Of a stretch of DNA of 64,000 bases, positions 30,540-42,258 are shown piece by piece; the stretch's first letter is position 1; each line of letters begins with the position of its first letter. The DNA comes from Pyropia haitanensis (Eukaryota; Rhodophyta; Bangiophyceae; Bangiales; Bangiaceae). Below the pieces are notes generated by a model. It ran no database searches. It worked only from the letters and a program-made list of their open reading frames with translations, and was not told where the DNA came from. The stretch spans positions 4,491,874 through 4,555,873 of the forward strand of contig SDUX01000002.1 of NCBI GenBank assembly GCA_008729055.1. Direction: 5' to 3'. The translations under genes and the position numbers were made by a program.

Positions 30540-32060
30540 GTGCGGCGGTCAGGGGCGGGGCGCGGTGGACGGAGCGTGGGCACCCGCGGTTCCGTCTTGC
30601 GCGCCTTTTGCTCCGCCGCCGTCCTCAGCGTTTGCCCGCCCGCGGCCGACACAGGCTGCGTCGTGAGTGCGGTCATGACGCCGTCGACGACAGGGGCGGC
30701 AGCGTACGCGTTGCGCCGCCCGCTGGCGCCAACCAGCACCAACGCCGGAGAGGGTTCCAGACCCGGCGGGCAAATCGCCCCTTCCGTGCGAGACGCATAG
30801 AACGTGCCCGAGCGGGCGCCGTGCAGCCCCCCCCCCCCCCGGTGAATCGCCGTGGCCATCCTCTGTTCGATGCTGTCTACGACGGCATGGAAGCTGCGGC
30901 CACTCTCACGTCGCCGGGTGTTATCGCTGACGTGCGACTGCGCAACTCGCTGGCGGTCCAGCTGCCCAAGGGCGCGGCGCTGCCCGCCGTTGTGGGCACG
31001 GCGTACCGATGGAACGTCACACCACCTGTGCTGCTCTTCGGCGCCCCCGTGGCGTCTTGCCCGGCGGGGGGCACCATCCAGCTCAACGCGATCGCGCGGG
31101 TGCTCTGCTTGGGTCTGCAGCGCATGTCCATCTACGCGTGGTACGGCGCGGTGTGCGACGACGTCATGCCGCTCCAATCCGCCCTCAGGAAATATCAACG
31201 GTCGGAGCGTGGCGGTGCCGGGAAATCTCGTGTCGGGGAGGGGAAACGCCATCGCTACCGCTGGACCGCGGCACCAGACGTGGTGCTTTTTGACTCCGCG
31301 CTTGCCATTGCGCCTGTCTCTGGATGCCAGAGCCATTTGAAAAGATGGTCTCCGCCCTGGCGGGTCCGCGGCTGCCGTTTCTGACCGCCCGCGGTCTGGG
31401 GGACCTCATCCTTGACAGAGCCGAAGAGAGGGCACTCACTGCTGCGCTCGGTCGTCGCACCGACCTGCAGCCGGTCCACGCGCTCTGCAACGCGTCGCTG
31501 GGCGTCTCTGTGGAACAGCGGATGGTGCGGCCGACGCTGGACACGCTGAACGTGGACCTTGGGCGTCTGGCCGCCACCTTTCATTCGTCCGTGAGGGGGC
31601 TGGACTGGCCTGATCCACCCGTGCCGACCGCCACTGTTGAGCTCGCCGGTGTCGTTGTGGTGTTCGAGCTGGATGTCATCGCGTATCGGGGACTTCGGCA
31701 CGGACGTGAGGACCTTCGGGCGATCGAGTCGTCTTCCGTAGCAGTGGTGTTTGGCGCCGCCGCGCTCACCGCGTTCATGTCCCAGGTCGTTCTGAAGCGC
31801 CTCGCCGATGGTTGCGCTTCACGGCTGGTCGCGACAGCCCGCTGACCCAGCGGACCGGCGGCGCCGACCGGACGACGCCGCTTATCGATCTGCGCGGCAC
31901 GGTCGTCGTGCACACCGATACGGTGCTTGTCGCCGCCCGCAACGGCAAGTACAAGGTCCAGATGCTGGTGCTGATGGCTCGCGCGGTGGCGCTATACGGC
32001 CACGCGGATGTGGCGCTGCTCGAGGTGACTTGGAGCCTGCGGGGAGGGAGGAACGAGCTG
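30540..32060 (+). pseudogene. decayed gene of unknown family, several frameshifts
   Basis: Protein-like sequence runs along the plus strand but jumps frame at least three times. An Ala/Thr-rich segment with MTPSTTGAAAYALRRPLAP comes at about 30675. Then follow MEAAATLTSPGVIADVRLRN to DVVLFDSALAIAPVS (30887-31322), MPEPFEKMVSALAGPRLPFL to VVLKRLADG (31324-31811), and DLRGTVVVHTDTVLVAARNG to LLEVTWSLRGG (about 31885-32050). The breaks are not at homopolymers, unlike those in the functional genes here, so real decay is more likely than sequencing error. A multi-exon gene is the alternative. I do not recognise the family. The base composition is less extreme than that of the neighbours. Confidence 0.4.
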
Positions 32061-33864
32061 GGTAGGCGGGAACGGTGCTGGAGACATTGGCCCTTCTCAA
32101 GGTCAGACGTTCAAGTTTACCCCACTCTGACACCGCTTTGGTGATACGGATTGCAAAATTTTGACGGTCTATAACAGGAGCACACGAGGATGGAACAGAA
32201 CAAGACATCATTGGCTAGTGTTCTTCAACTCAGCATGCGATTGGTCCAATTCTGGTCTTTTCAGTTGTGTTCGTGTTCGACATTGCCCAATATTGGGAAG
32301 TCTCAATAGTGACTTGATTTTTTTTCATAGGGACATGTTTTGAAACATATTGGAGCCCCGTCGTACCAATTTTCATCGTCGCGTGATGGACCTACCCGCG
32401 AACCGTCCGCGCCACCCTCCCGTCTCCGAGGGGATTGGCGGGGGTGGCGCACCGCCTACCCACCTTCCTTCGCCTGCGCAACCGCGGAAACACGGAAGTG
32501 TCGAGGGGGCGAAAGCCCAGCGGCTCTGCCAAGGAAAGCAGTCGCCGCGCGCGGTCATGCGGGTGATCCCCTGATCGCCCGACGGGTGGAGCGGTCGCGC
32601 TACCGAGGGCGTAGCCGCCGCCGTCGTCCTCCGCCGCCGCCGTCGCCACCACCGAGTGGATTAGCGGAATGGGCGGCGCGGATGGCTCATGTGGAGGAAG
32701 AACCGTGCCAGTGGGCGTGGCGGGAGGGGTGGTGGTCGACTTGGCCAGTTCCGATGGCGGATCGTGGGGAGCGGACGCTGGCCAAAAGCCGCGGGGCTCA
32801 TACCGGGTCGGCTTGAACCCCGCCTTGTCTCACCGGGGGTACGTAGTGGTGCACGATGGGGGGGGGGGAGTGTAGAGGATTGGGCATGGACACCAAGAAA
32901 GAGGTTTTGCGTGCAATGCCGGCACCAGGAGCCATCGCGGCGCGGCTGGTGGGAGGCGAAATACGCAATGGCCATGCCAGACGGGCCAGCTCGCGTGAGC
33001 GCGTAGTCTCTGGATGGCATCGTGCCGGTCCCCCGCCGCCCACCCTTCCGATCCTACATGGGAGGGAGCGGCGCCTGCCAGGCGCCTCGCCGCCAGTCCC
33101 CCCATCCTCCGTTTGCCGCCATCATCGGCGCAAGCCATCTCTGCGGCTGGCTTTAGCGGTGAACGGGCAGCAGGGCATGGAGGGAGAGGAGGAGGGAGAG
33201 GAAGGGAGGGGACGTCGGCGGGTGTGCAGAGTGGGGAGTTGGGATGGAAGCCGCGGCGCGTGCCCAAGAGGGGAGCACCGTCCAAGCCGAGGACCTATGA
33301 TCACGGCTGGGGGCGGCAGCACTTCCACCCCTCCTCCGAGCTCGACCGCTCGGTGCGACGACCCGCCCCCCCCCCTCCTGTCCAACACGACAGGCAGAGT
33401 CCGTTTGCCGCGAGCGCCGCCGCGTCGATGGCGCAAGCAGCGCCCGCGGCGGCCGCCGCAAAGACCGCAGCGGTGGACCCGCAGGCGACGGCAGGTAGGA
33501 GGGGGGAACCGTGGCCTCTCCCCCGCCCCCCTTTGCGACCGACCATAGTTCGGGCAGTCGTTCCGCCCTCCTCCCTCTGGGGGTCGCGGCGGGCCTCCTG
33601 CTGGGGATCCCCTCGGTCCACGCCGCACCGCCGCCGCCCCCGCGTCACGTACACCATCTTTATGTCCCACGATGGAACGTACGCACACCCCCCTTCCCTC
33701 CCCGTCTACCGTTCCCGTTCCGTCCAGCCTCGGCGGGTTTCCTGTTGCGGGCTCCGCGCTGCCCTCGTGCCGTCCACCGGCGCGGTCTGCGGATATTCGC
33801 CCTCCACCCCGGCGGCAGGTCATCGACAGCTCGGGCGGATTTCTCCCCCCCCCCCCGCCCGCGC

Positions 33865-33898
<34 letters not shown>

Positions 33899-34428
33899 GC
33901 CGCTGCCAGCAGGGCGGGCCGCCACGAGCACTCGGCCGCCCGCGCACCCGCCCGTCCACCACCCGCGGCGCGCGCCCGTGCCCGCCGCTGGGGGTGCGGT
34001 GCCGCCTCTCCCCCCCCCCCAGCCGCCCTGGCGGGCAGGTCCCCCCCCCCCCCCAGCGCACCGAGGCCGCGCTGCCCACGCGGGGGGCCCGCCGCGCCCC
34101 GGCCGGCCCACGTGGCAGCCGCCCCCCCCTGCCGCCACGCGCCGCGACGCCCGTTTTCCGCGGCCGCCCCACTCCCTCCCGCTCCCCCTCTGTCCGCGTG
34201 GCGGCCGACCGCCCGCGCGCGCACAGCGAGATTCGTCGCTCGCCTCCCCACCACCCACCCCCATCCGCGTCCACCACCACCCAAGCACCACCTCAGTAAG
34301 CCGCACCCTGTGGCCCCCCCCCCCCCCCCCTCCCGTGGCCCAGTAATTCAAAGCCTGCTACCGCACCCCCCCCCCCCTGCCCCTCCCACCCCAGCCTACC
34401 GCGAAGCGCGTAGCCACCGCCCGCCGCT

Positions 34429-34463
<35 letters not shown>

Positions 34464-35664
34464 TGCCGCCCGACGCGCGAGCGGGGCTCCCGCGCACGCG
34501 CCGCGGCCACGCGTGGCAGGGCCCTGCGAGGCGGCCGCGGCCCGCCGCGTCGCCCGCCCGACCGCCCGCCCGCCTGCCCGCCCGCCCGCCCGCCCGCCCG
34601 CCCACCCGCCCGCCCGTCCGCCGCCCGCCCGCCTCGGTCGGTCGCCGTCCGCCCGCACGCGCCCTCCTTCCGACACCCCGCAGGCAGCTGCCTCGTTTAT
34701 AACCTCCCCCCCCCCCCCCCCCCCCGCCACTCTACCGCCGTAGCGGCTGGCCCCCGTGGCTGGGTCCCCCCCCCCCCCCCCCCCCCTCCACTCCCCCCTC
34801 CACCGCCCCACGCCTCTCGCCACCCCGTCGGCAGACCGCGGCGCGTCCCGCGCGGCCGCGGCCGTTGCGGCCGCGCGGCCGCGACGCGGGCGCGCGCGCG
34901 CGCGCGCACGGCGCCGCGGGCGCGCCGCGCCGCCGCCGCCAGCCGCGCTGCCGCCGCCGCCGCCGCCGCTGCCGCGGCCGGGCCTGCCGCCAACCGCCGC
35001 CGCGGGCGGCCGCCAGACCCCCCCCCCCCCCCCCTACTCCCCCCCCCCCGCCCCTGCCCTCCCAAGTAACCCTCCCCCCCCCCCCCTTGTTCGCGCGCTG
35101 CCCGCTGCTGCCGCTGCCGCCGCCGCCGCCGCTGCCGCCGCGGCCGTCATCAACGTCACCGCCGTCACGACGGCCACGCCGCCGGCCGGTCGGCCACGCC
35201 CGCCCTCGCCGTCGAGACTGGGCGTGCGCGCGCCGCCGTGGAGGGCGGCTGCCCGCCACGGTGCGGTATCGGACGCCCGCCGATCTCGGTGCCGCCTCGA
35301 CAGCGGCGCGGGGTGACGTTCGACGTTGGCCGCCTGACGTGCGTACCGTTCGCCACGCCCCTCCCCATTGCGGTGCCCCTCGCGCGCTTTCCTAGGCACT
35401 CTTCCTCCATACGCCTCTTCGCGCACGCGTCCCCCCCCCACCCCCCGCCCCCTCTCCCCCTTGTACGCATCCCCCCCTGCTGTGCACCTTGCCCCATTCT
35501 CCCTGTATGCCTCCCCCCCCCTCCCCCCCCTGTTCACCTTCCTTTCCTTTGTTTGCCCCCCCCCCCCCCCCGGACAATCTCTGTCTCCTCGTGCGCGCGC
35601 ACCGCCCGCGGCGCACCCCGTCGTCTGGCCCCCCTGGTTGGGGCGCTGAGCCATCCGTGGCCCC
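32061..35664. other. 3.6-kb region without a supported gene
   Basis: It begins with the lowest-GC stretch of the right half (about 32090-32370, with a T-run near 32318), which is probably untranscribed spacer. From 33400 it becomes extremely C-rich, with (CCGCCC)n-type repeats at about 34555-34640, G/C homopolymers, and at 34887-34910 a CG dinucleotide run. Long open frames on both strands are low-complexity and show no motif. The end includes the 5' flank of the SANT gene. Confidence 0.4.
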
Positions 35665-37958
35665 ATGTCGCCCCCCGCCCCGCTCCCCGGGAGTCCCACC
35701 ACGGGACGCTGGGCCGGCGCACCTTACGCAGACGGCCGACTCACCAACCTGCGGCACCAGTACACAGAGTACGAGGCTGGCGTGGGGGGGTGGGCGCCGG
35801 TGGGGGGGGGGGGGTCGCCTGGGCCACGCCGCGGGGGGGGGGGGGGTACCGGCAGCGGTGGTGGGCGGCGGCCTGGGACCCGATGGGGGTGCCACTGTGC
35901 CGCGGCGGGCGGCGTCGGCGGGTGCGGTGGCCCCACTGGGGGGGCGGGACTGCGGCGGCGGCGGCAGCGGCGGCGGCGGCGGCGGCGGCGACGGCAGTGG
36001 GGTCGGCGGTGCGACTGCGCGGCCGTATTTTTATCAGGCGGACGTGCCAGACCGCCTGGTCCCATCTGCCGCCGCCGCCAGCGACGGGTGGGGTGCGTCA
36101 CGTGCCGGGATGGGTGGCTATTCCATGGCGCCGCGGTGGTCTGCGGCTCGTGAGGGTGCTCCCGTGGCGGATGGGGCCGGTCCCGTGTGGTCGTCGCCGC
36201 CGCGGGCGCATCATCCCCACGATGGGCGAGCAGCTCCCCATCCCCACGATGAGCAAGCAGCTCCCTATCCCCACGATGAGCAAGCAGCTCTCTATCCCCA
36301 CGATGGGCATGCGGCTCCCTATAGCCACGATGGGCGAGCACCGCACCGTCCCCTTGATGGGCGAGCGGGCAGCGTCCACTGGCAGGCGGCGCCGCCTCTA
36401 CCACCACCGCCGCCTCGGCGGCTGACGCCGGCGCCCCGCTCGACACCACTGCCGCAGCCGCCCGTCCGCGTCGCGTCGCCGCCCGTCGGGTACCGCTTCA
36501 TCGACCTCACCGGCGGGGAGGCGGAGGTGCGCGCGGGGGCGTCGATCCGGGGGCCCCCGTTTGTGTTGGAGCGGCCCCTCGCGGGCGCCGCTGCCGTGCA
36601 CCCGCGGCGGTCGGGCGCGGGGGGGGACGCGGCGCCCCGCTATGGCGACCTCGACCGGGAGCGGCTACCACCACACGCCGCCGCCGACGGCTCGCCACCC
36701 CACCCGGCGCTCGTCGGCGGCGGCGGGCACGCGCCGCCGCCACGGCGGGGCGGCCGTGGCTCGCCGCTGCCGCCGCTCGCGGCGCCCCTCTCGCGCCACG
36801 GCGGCGCGTCCCCGCGCGCGCCGCCGCTGCGGCCACCACCGCCGCCGCGGCCGCCGCCGCTCCGCGACGCTCCCCCGCGGCCGGGGCCTTCTGTGTATGG
36901 CGGCGGGGGGCCCCCACCGGTGGCGGGGGCGCCGTCGCCTACGCGCCTCGTCGACACGCGGCCGCCCGTGGTGTCGACGGCGGTCGACTATTATGGCGCG
37001 CCGGGCGGGCACCCCCGGCCGCCGGCCGCCGCGACGGGCGTCGTCGACGGGCGGTGGGAGCTGGGGCCGACCACGTCGCCGCCACGGCTGGGCGGCCGCC
37101 CCGCCGCCGCGGCCGCCGCCGACGGGCGGTGGGAGGCGGTGGTGCCCGCGTCGCTGCCGCCTCTGGCGGGCCGCCCTGCGGGCGGCGCTACCGACGGGCG
37201 GGGGTGGGAGCCCGTAGCCGGCGCGTCGCCGCCGCGCACCCGCGCGTCTCAAGGCGTTGCGCCGGGTCGCCCGTCGTCACTCCCCATTTCTGAGTGGGCG
37301 GGCCCGCCCGTCGGTGCGTCGGCGGGGTGGGCGGCCGCCGCTCACCCGCCGGGGCCGGCGCCGCGGCCGCTCGTGCCGGTGCCGCCGCAGCAGCTGCCGC
37401 TGGTGCCACCGTGGGGGGCGGTCCGCTCCCCGCCAGCGCTCCGACCCGAGCCCCGGCCCGAGCCCCGACCCGAGCCCCGACCCGAGCCCCGACCCGAACC
37501 CGCGTGGCAGTCGCCATTGTCACCGCCCTCACCGCCACCGCCGCCACGGCCACCACCACCGCCACCACCACCTCCGCTCCCGCCACCGCCGCCACCGTCG
37601 CGACCGTCGCTGCCGCCGCCGCTGGTGCTGCAGCGCAACCAGCAGCAGCGGCACCCGTCGGCGCCGTCGGCCGGCGGGGGTGGCGGAGTCACGCCGCTGC
37701 TCGTCGGCTCTGCTCTGGCCCTCCGCACCGTCGCGCTTCCGCCCCGCCGCGAATCGCCCGCGCCGCGGCGGCCGCGCGTGCGGGCGGTGCGGGGCGGGGA
37801 CGCGCCATCGCCCGCGGGGGCGTCGCCAGAGCCGCCGCCCCGACTGGCGGTTGGGCCTACCGCCGCGGTGGGCGGCGGCCGGTCCCCGCTGCCGCCGGTC
37901 GGGGGGGACGGCTCCACGCTGGGGGGGGTGCCGCCTCCACAGGGTACGCCGCCGCGGC

Positions 37959-38006
<48 letters not shown>

Positions 38007-40389
38007 GCAGCGGCAGCGGGCTGCTCGTCCTCTCCCCGCCACGGCGGCCGCGGGCAGCGGGCGGGGGTGGTGGCGCCGGCGCGTCCGCGACGACCCCCAG
38101 GCCGTCCCCTCTGCGGCGGCCGCCGCCGGGTGACCCGCTGCTGTGGGTGCAGCCGCCGCCACGGCGGGCGTCCCCGTCGCCGCGGGCGGGCGGGCGGCGC
38201 GCGGCGGCGGCGGCGGTGCCGCCACCGTCACTGCGGGCGGGATCGCTGTCGCCGCTGCGGCTGGACGCGGCGGCGCGGGGCGGCCGACTGCCGCTGCCAG
38301 TAGGCGGGCTCGACGTGCGGGACGGCGGCAGCGCGGGGACGGTCGAGCGGCCACGTTCACCCCTGCCGCCTCGGCGAGTGGCGTCCCGGTCATCGTCGCT
38401 GGCGGACGCGGCGGTGCCGGCACGCGCGGCGAGCCCGCCCGGCGATGGGGTGCGCGCGCCGTCACGGCCTGTGCCAGCAGAGCTTGCCCCACCAGGCGAT
38501 GGCGTGCACTCCTCGCCACGGCCGGTGCCGGCAGAGGCCGCCCCGCCGGCGGCGGCGGTGTCGGCCGCGTCGCTGCCTGACGAGCTGCCCCCGCTGCCGA
38601 CCGGGCCGCTGTCGGTGCGCAAGCGCAAGACAGTGGAGGACCTGTACGCCGTCATGCATCGGCTGACCGAGCTGCATGAAAAGCGTCGGGCCATGTTTAG
38701 CGGGTCCCCCCCTCCCGTGTCGTTGTCGGCCTCCCCACCGCCGCCGCTGCCGCCGCGGCCGCTTGAGGCGTCCCCAGCCGCGCATGGGTGGGTGCCGCCT
38801 CTTCCCCCCGCCGCCCCGTCCGCGGGCGGCGGGACGGGCCGGGCCAAGAGCCCCGCCCGTCGCCGTCGCGCGCCGTCGCCGCGGACGTCGTTTTGGGCGG
38901 GCGCCACCCGTGGCGGGTCGGGCCGTGCCCGGGCGGTGGCGTACAATGAAGGGCGCAACCTGGCGGCCGCCGCGGCGGTGGCGGCGACGGCGCTCACGCC
39001 GGTCGCGCGTGCATGCATGATGGCCGTTAATCGACAGCGGGCGGCGGATGCCGACCTGCCGCTGCGGCGGTACTGTTTTGGGGGGCAGCTGGCGGCGGCA
39101 CCGCCGGCCAGCGGCGGCGCAACGCCGTCGGCTCCGAGGACGTCGCTGAGTCCGTCCCGGCGTGTTGGGGCGCCGTCGCCCGTCGCCGACGCGGGTGGCG
39201 GCTCGGCCGACCGGGGCGGGGAGGGGCGGCCGGCGGAGTGGCCGACCGCGCGGTGGCACCCGACGAGCGTCGACCTTGACGCTGTGCGCGCCGCGATGGC
39301 GCGCCGGAAGGCGGAGCGTGACGCCGCCTCGCGGCGGCAGGCGCCGTCGGTGACGCCGCGGCGTGGCGGGTGGGCCCGCGTGCGGCTGCTGGTGAGCACC
39401 GACGCCACCGACGGGGGCGGTGCGCCGACGGGGGGCGCCGCCGCCGGGGGTGTGTCGGAGCGAAGCGAGTCAGTGCTCGTGTCCCCCGCGGCCTGTGGCG
39501 GCTTGCCGTCGACACCGCCGTTGCCGTTGCTCGCCTCGTCCGCGCGGGCGGCGGCGGTACCTGCCACCGCACGCGGGGGTGTGGCGTCGACCCCGGCTGG
39601 TACGTCCCCGGACGGGCCGGCGCTGGCCGACGGCGTTGCGGCGGCGTTTGGTAGCGGCGACGACGGGGATCGGGGTGCGACCGTGGACGGCGGCGGTGGG
39701 GTTGGCGACGGCGCCGCTGGGGATGGTGGTGGTGGTTGCGGCGTGCGCATGGACCGCGGCTGCAGCTCCGACCGGCGGGGCGTCAAGCGGCACCGGTCCC
39801 TCTCACCGTCCGTGTCCAGCTTGACGCCGCCGGCTCGACGGAGTGCCACACCGCCCGCTGCGCCTAGCGTGGATGACCAGGTGGCGCCCGCAGGCGATGG
39901 CGGCGTCGGCGGAGACGACGCTGCTGCGGGGTCACGTTCAGACCGCGGCCCCGCCGCGTCTCCGCTGCCGGCAGCCGCGGCGGACTCACAGGTCGCCGCC
40001 CCTGACGCTTCCACCGTGGAGGGGGCGGGTGTGCGGTCCCCGTCGGCAGTCAACGATGCGGCCGTGACGGACATTGACTCGTTCTACTCTGCCACCGCGA
40101 CGGGCACGCGGCTCCCCGCGGCGGCGGCGGCGGTGGCGGCAGTGGTGGCGTCTGGTGCCGCCACTATGGCGGGTGCTGCCGCCGCCGCGGCGACGCCAAC
40201 CCCCAGCCCCTCGGTGGCCAAGCCAGCGGCGCAACCAGCCGCCGCGTCGACGGCACGGGACCGCAGCAGCCGCACCGACTCATCGGTGGGCGTGTCGGTC
40301 GGCGCGCGCACCCGCTCCGCGGCAGCCGCGGCGGCGGCGGTGGCGGCCGCCAGCCTCCCCCCCCCCGGCGCCGACGGCGGCGGCTCGCC

Positions 40390-40420
<31 letters not shown>

Positions 40421-41197
40421 AGCGACGCCTCTGCGCGCGCCGACGACACGGACAGCGGCAGCAGCGGTTCCGGGTCGAGCGGGGGCTGCAGCACCCCCGA
40501 CGGCACTCCCCGGTGGGCCCGCAACGCCGCGGTCATCCCCGACCAGGCGCCGGCGGGCGCGTTCCGCTGGGCCGGCGGCGGCGTGCTGCTCGCCGACCCG
40601 CTGGCCGACACGGCCAACCGGCGGCTGATCAACCCGTGGTCGCCCGCCGAGCGGCTCCTCTTCCTCCGCCGGTACGTGGCGTACCCCAAAAACTTCCGCC
40701 GCATCGCGGCCGCGTTCAAGCGCAAGAGCGTCGCGGACGTGGTCGCCCACTACTACGACGTCAAGCTGCGGCTCGGCCTCAAGCACCTCCCCGCCGTCGC
40801 GGCCACGTGCGGGCGGGGGCGGCTGTCGACGCTGCTCCGCCGGCTGGCCGCGGTCGTGCCCGTGCCGCGGTCCATCGCGTCCAACTTTGCGTGGGAGGCG
40901 TCCGCCGCCGCGCTGTCGCTGCAGCCGCTGTCGCTGTCGCTGAGTCGCGGCAGGGGGAGGGGCGGAGGTGCCGCCGCCGCGGGGGAGGGCGCCGGCACCG
41001 CCGGGGAGCAGGTGCCCGCTGTGGACCGTGGGCCCCCGTGGAGCGATGAGGAGCGCGCGCAGCTGCTGCTCGGCCTGTGCCGCCTCGGGCAGCCCCCGGC
41101 TGAAGCGGGCGGCAGCGGCAGCAGCGGTAGCGGAAGCAACGGCAGTGGTGGGGACGGCGGCGGCGGTGGCGGCGTTGTCGGTGGCGGCGGCGGTGGC

Positions 41198-41233
<36 letters not shown>

Positions 41234-41548
41234 AGTGGGGGTGGCCGAGCGAGCGTGGGGCCGGCACCCACTGCCACTGTCGCTGCCCCCAATGGTCACG
41301 CGTCGCCGCTGGAAGTGGCCGGCAGACGCTCTGACGCGGCCGCCGCTTACTGGGCGGCCATGGCAGACGCCGTCGGCACAGCCCGCAGCGCAGACGCTGA
41401 CGGCGCCCCGCGCAGCGCAGACGACTGTCGCGACTATTTCGTCACCCACCGGGAGGTGTATGGCCTGGACGCGTTTGGGCTGCCCCCGCCGCCGCGTCAG
41501 ATGGCGCAGCAGGGGGGGCGGGGCGGCGGGTCGCCGCCGTTGCCATGA
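35665..41548 (+). CDS. SANT/Myb-domain corepressor-like protein (NCoR/SMRT or POWERDRESS type)
   Basis: A very long, mostly disordered Pro/Ala/Ser/Gly-rich protein of about 1,960 residues. Its ordered part lies at the C-terminus. The first SANT domain (about 40625-40800) contains NPWSPAERLLFLRRYVAYPK, FRRIAAAFKRKSVADVVAHY and YDVKLRLGLK. This closely matches the SANT2-type fold of NCoR/SMRT and plant POWERDRESS, which bring histone deacetylases to chromatin. A second, interrupted SANT-like domain starts at PPWSDEERAQLLLGLC (about 41032-41085), and its last helix lies after a poly-Gly insert. The segment KRKTVEDLYAVMHRLTELHE (about 38622-38681) predicts a coiled coil. ATG 35665 (MSPPAPLPGSPTTGRW) is preferred. 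It is out of frame with the body, with G-runs at 35800-35847 between them; the body frame itself stays open back to 35489. Nuclear location is inferred. Function as an HDAC corepressor is a family inference. Confidence 0.7.
36212..36373 (+). repeat. 27-bp coding minisatellite, six units
   Basis: Six in-frame 27-bp units encode variants of the nonamer HPHDEQAAP (for example YPHDEQAAL, YPHDGHAAP). The last two units are diverged. It lies in the disordered N-terminal part of the SANT protein. A second short array of five RPEP units lies at about 37441-37500. Confidence 0.88.
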
Positions 41549-42258
41549 CACGCGCGTCAGGTGCTGCCGACGGGATGCGGGCACGGGGACGGGGTGATGT
41601 CAAGAGCGGATGATGATGGCGCCCTTTCTTGTTCGTCTTTTCTTCTTTTTGTTGCCAGTTTTGGGCGTCCTTCCGTTGAGACGCTGTGTCTCTCGTCGGC
41701 GACAAAGGTGGCTCCTGCTGCGGTGCGCGTAGGTGCCAGCCCTGTACATAAGGTGTGCCCGTCGCGGAAGCGCTGTGGTTCGTGGTGTGGTGGTGTTAAT
41801 GTATCAACGTATCAGCTGGCACGCGCTCATCACAGAGGCCGAGCGAGTACTACGTCAATGCCCCGGTGCCCACCACCCCGGGGCGCGTCTGGTCAGTCGG
41901 TCAGGCGTGGTGGCTCCCATGAGCCGCATAGGACCCATTCCTCGCATTGCCGCGGTGCTTCGCGGTTGCGCGTGACGCCACCGCACCGTGGGAGTGGAGG
42001 GACCCGGGCGACGAAGCACGGATGTCCGAGAACAAGGACCTCTTCTACATCAAAAGAGAGGCGTGCGACTACGTCTGCCCGACCCCCGATGCAATTTCTT
42101 CGCTTTACAAAGCACTGGCGGTGAGCCCCACGAAAAGCCGCCAAGTGACACCTCGCGTCCACCCACCACCACGTGCGACAGAGCTGCACTACACCACGCA
42201 CCCACACTCCCCAAAAAAGCAATCCACCACCCCCACCCTGTCAGCAGCCCGGGCGGAC
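41549..42258. other. convergent 3' intergenic region
   Basis: About 700 bp between the SANT gene stop and the catalase stop. A T-rich stretch (41627-41655) follows the SANT gene and suits a 3' untranslated region. No gene or RNA was recognised. Confidence 0.5.

Noticed and set aside
33428..33655. Possible signal or thylakoid-lumen peptide (SALLPLGVAAGLLLGIPSVHAA) after a putative first exon MAQAAPAAAAAKTA
   Set aside because: The ATG exon and the hydrophobic frame cannot be joined in phase with the visible GTAGG donor and nearby AG acceptors, and no mature protein follows in the C-rich DNA.
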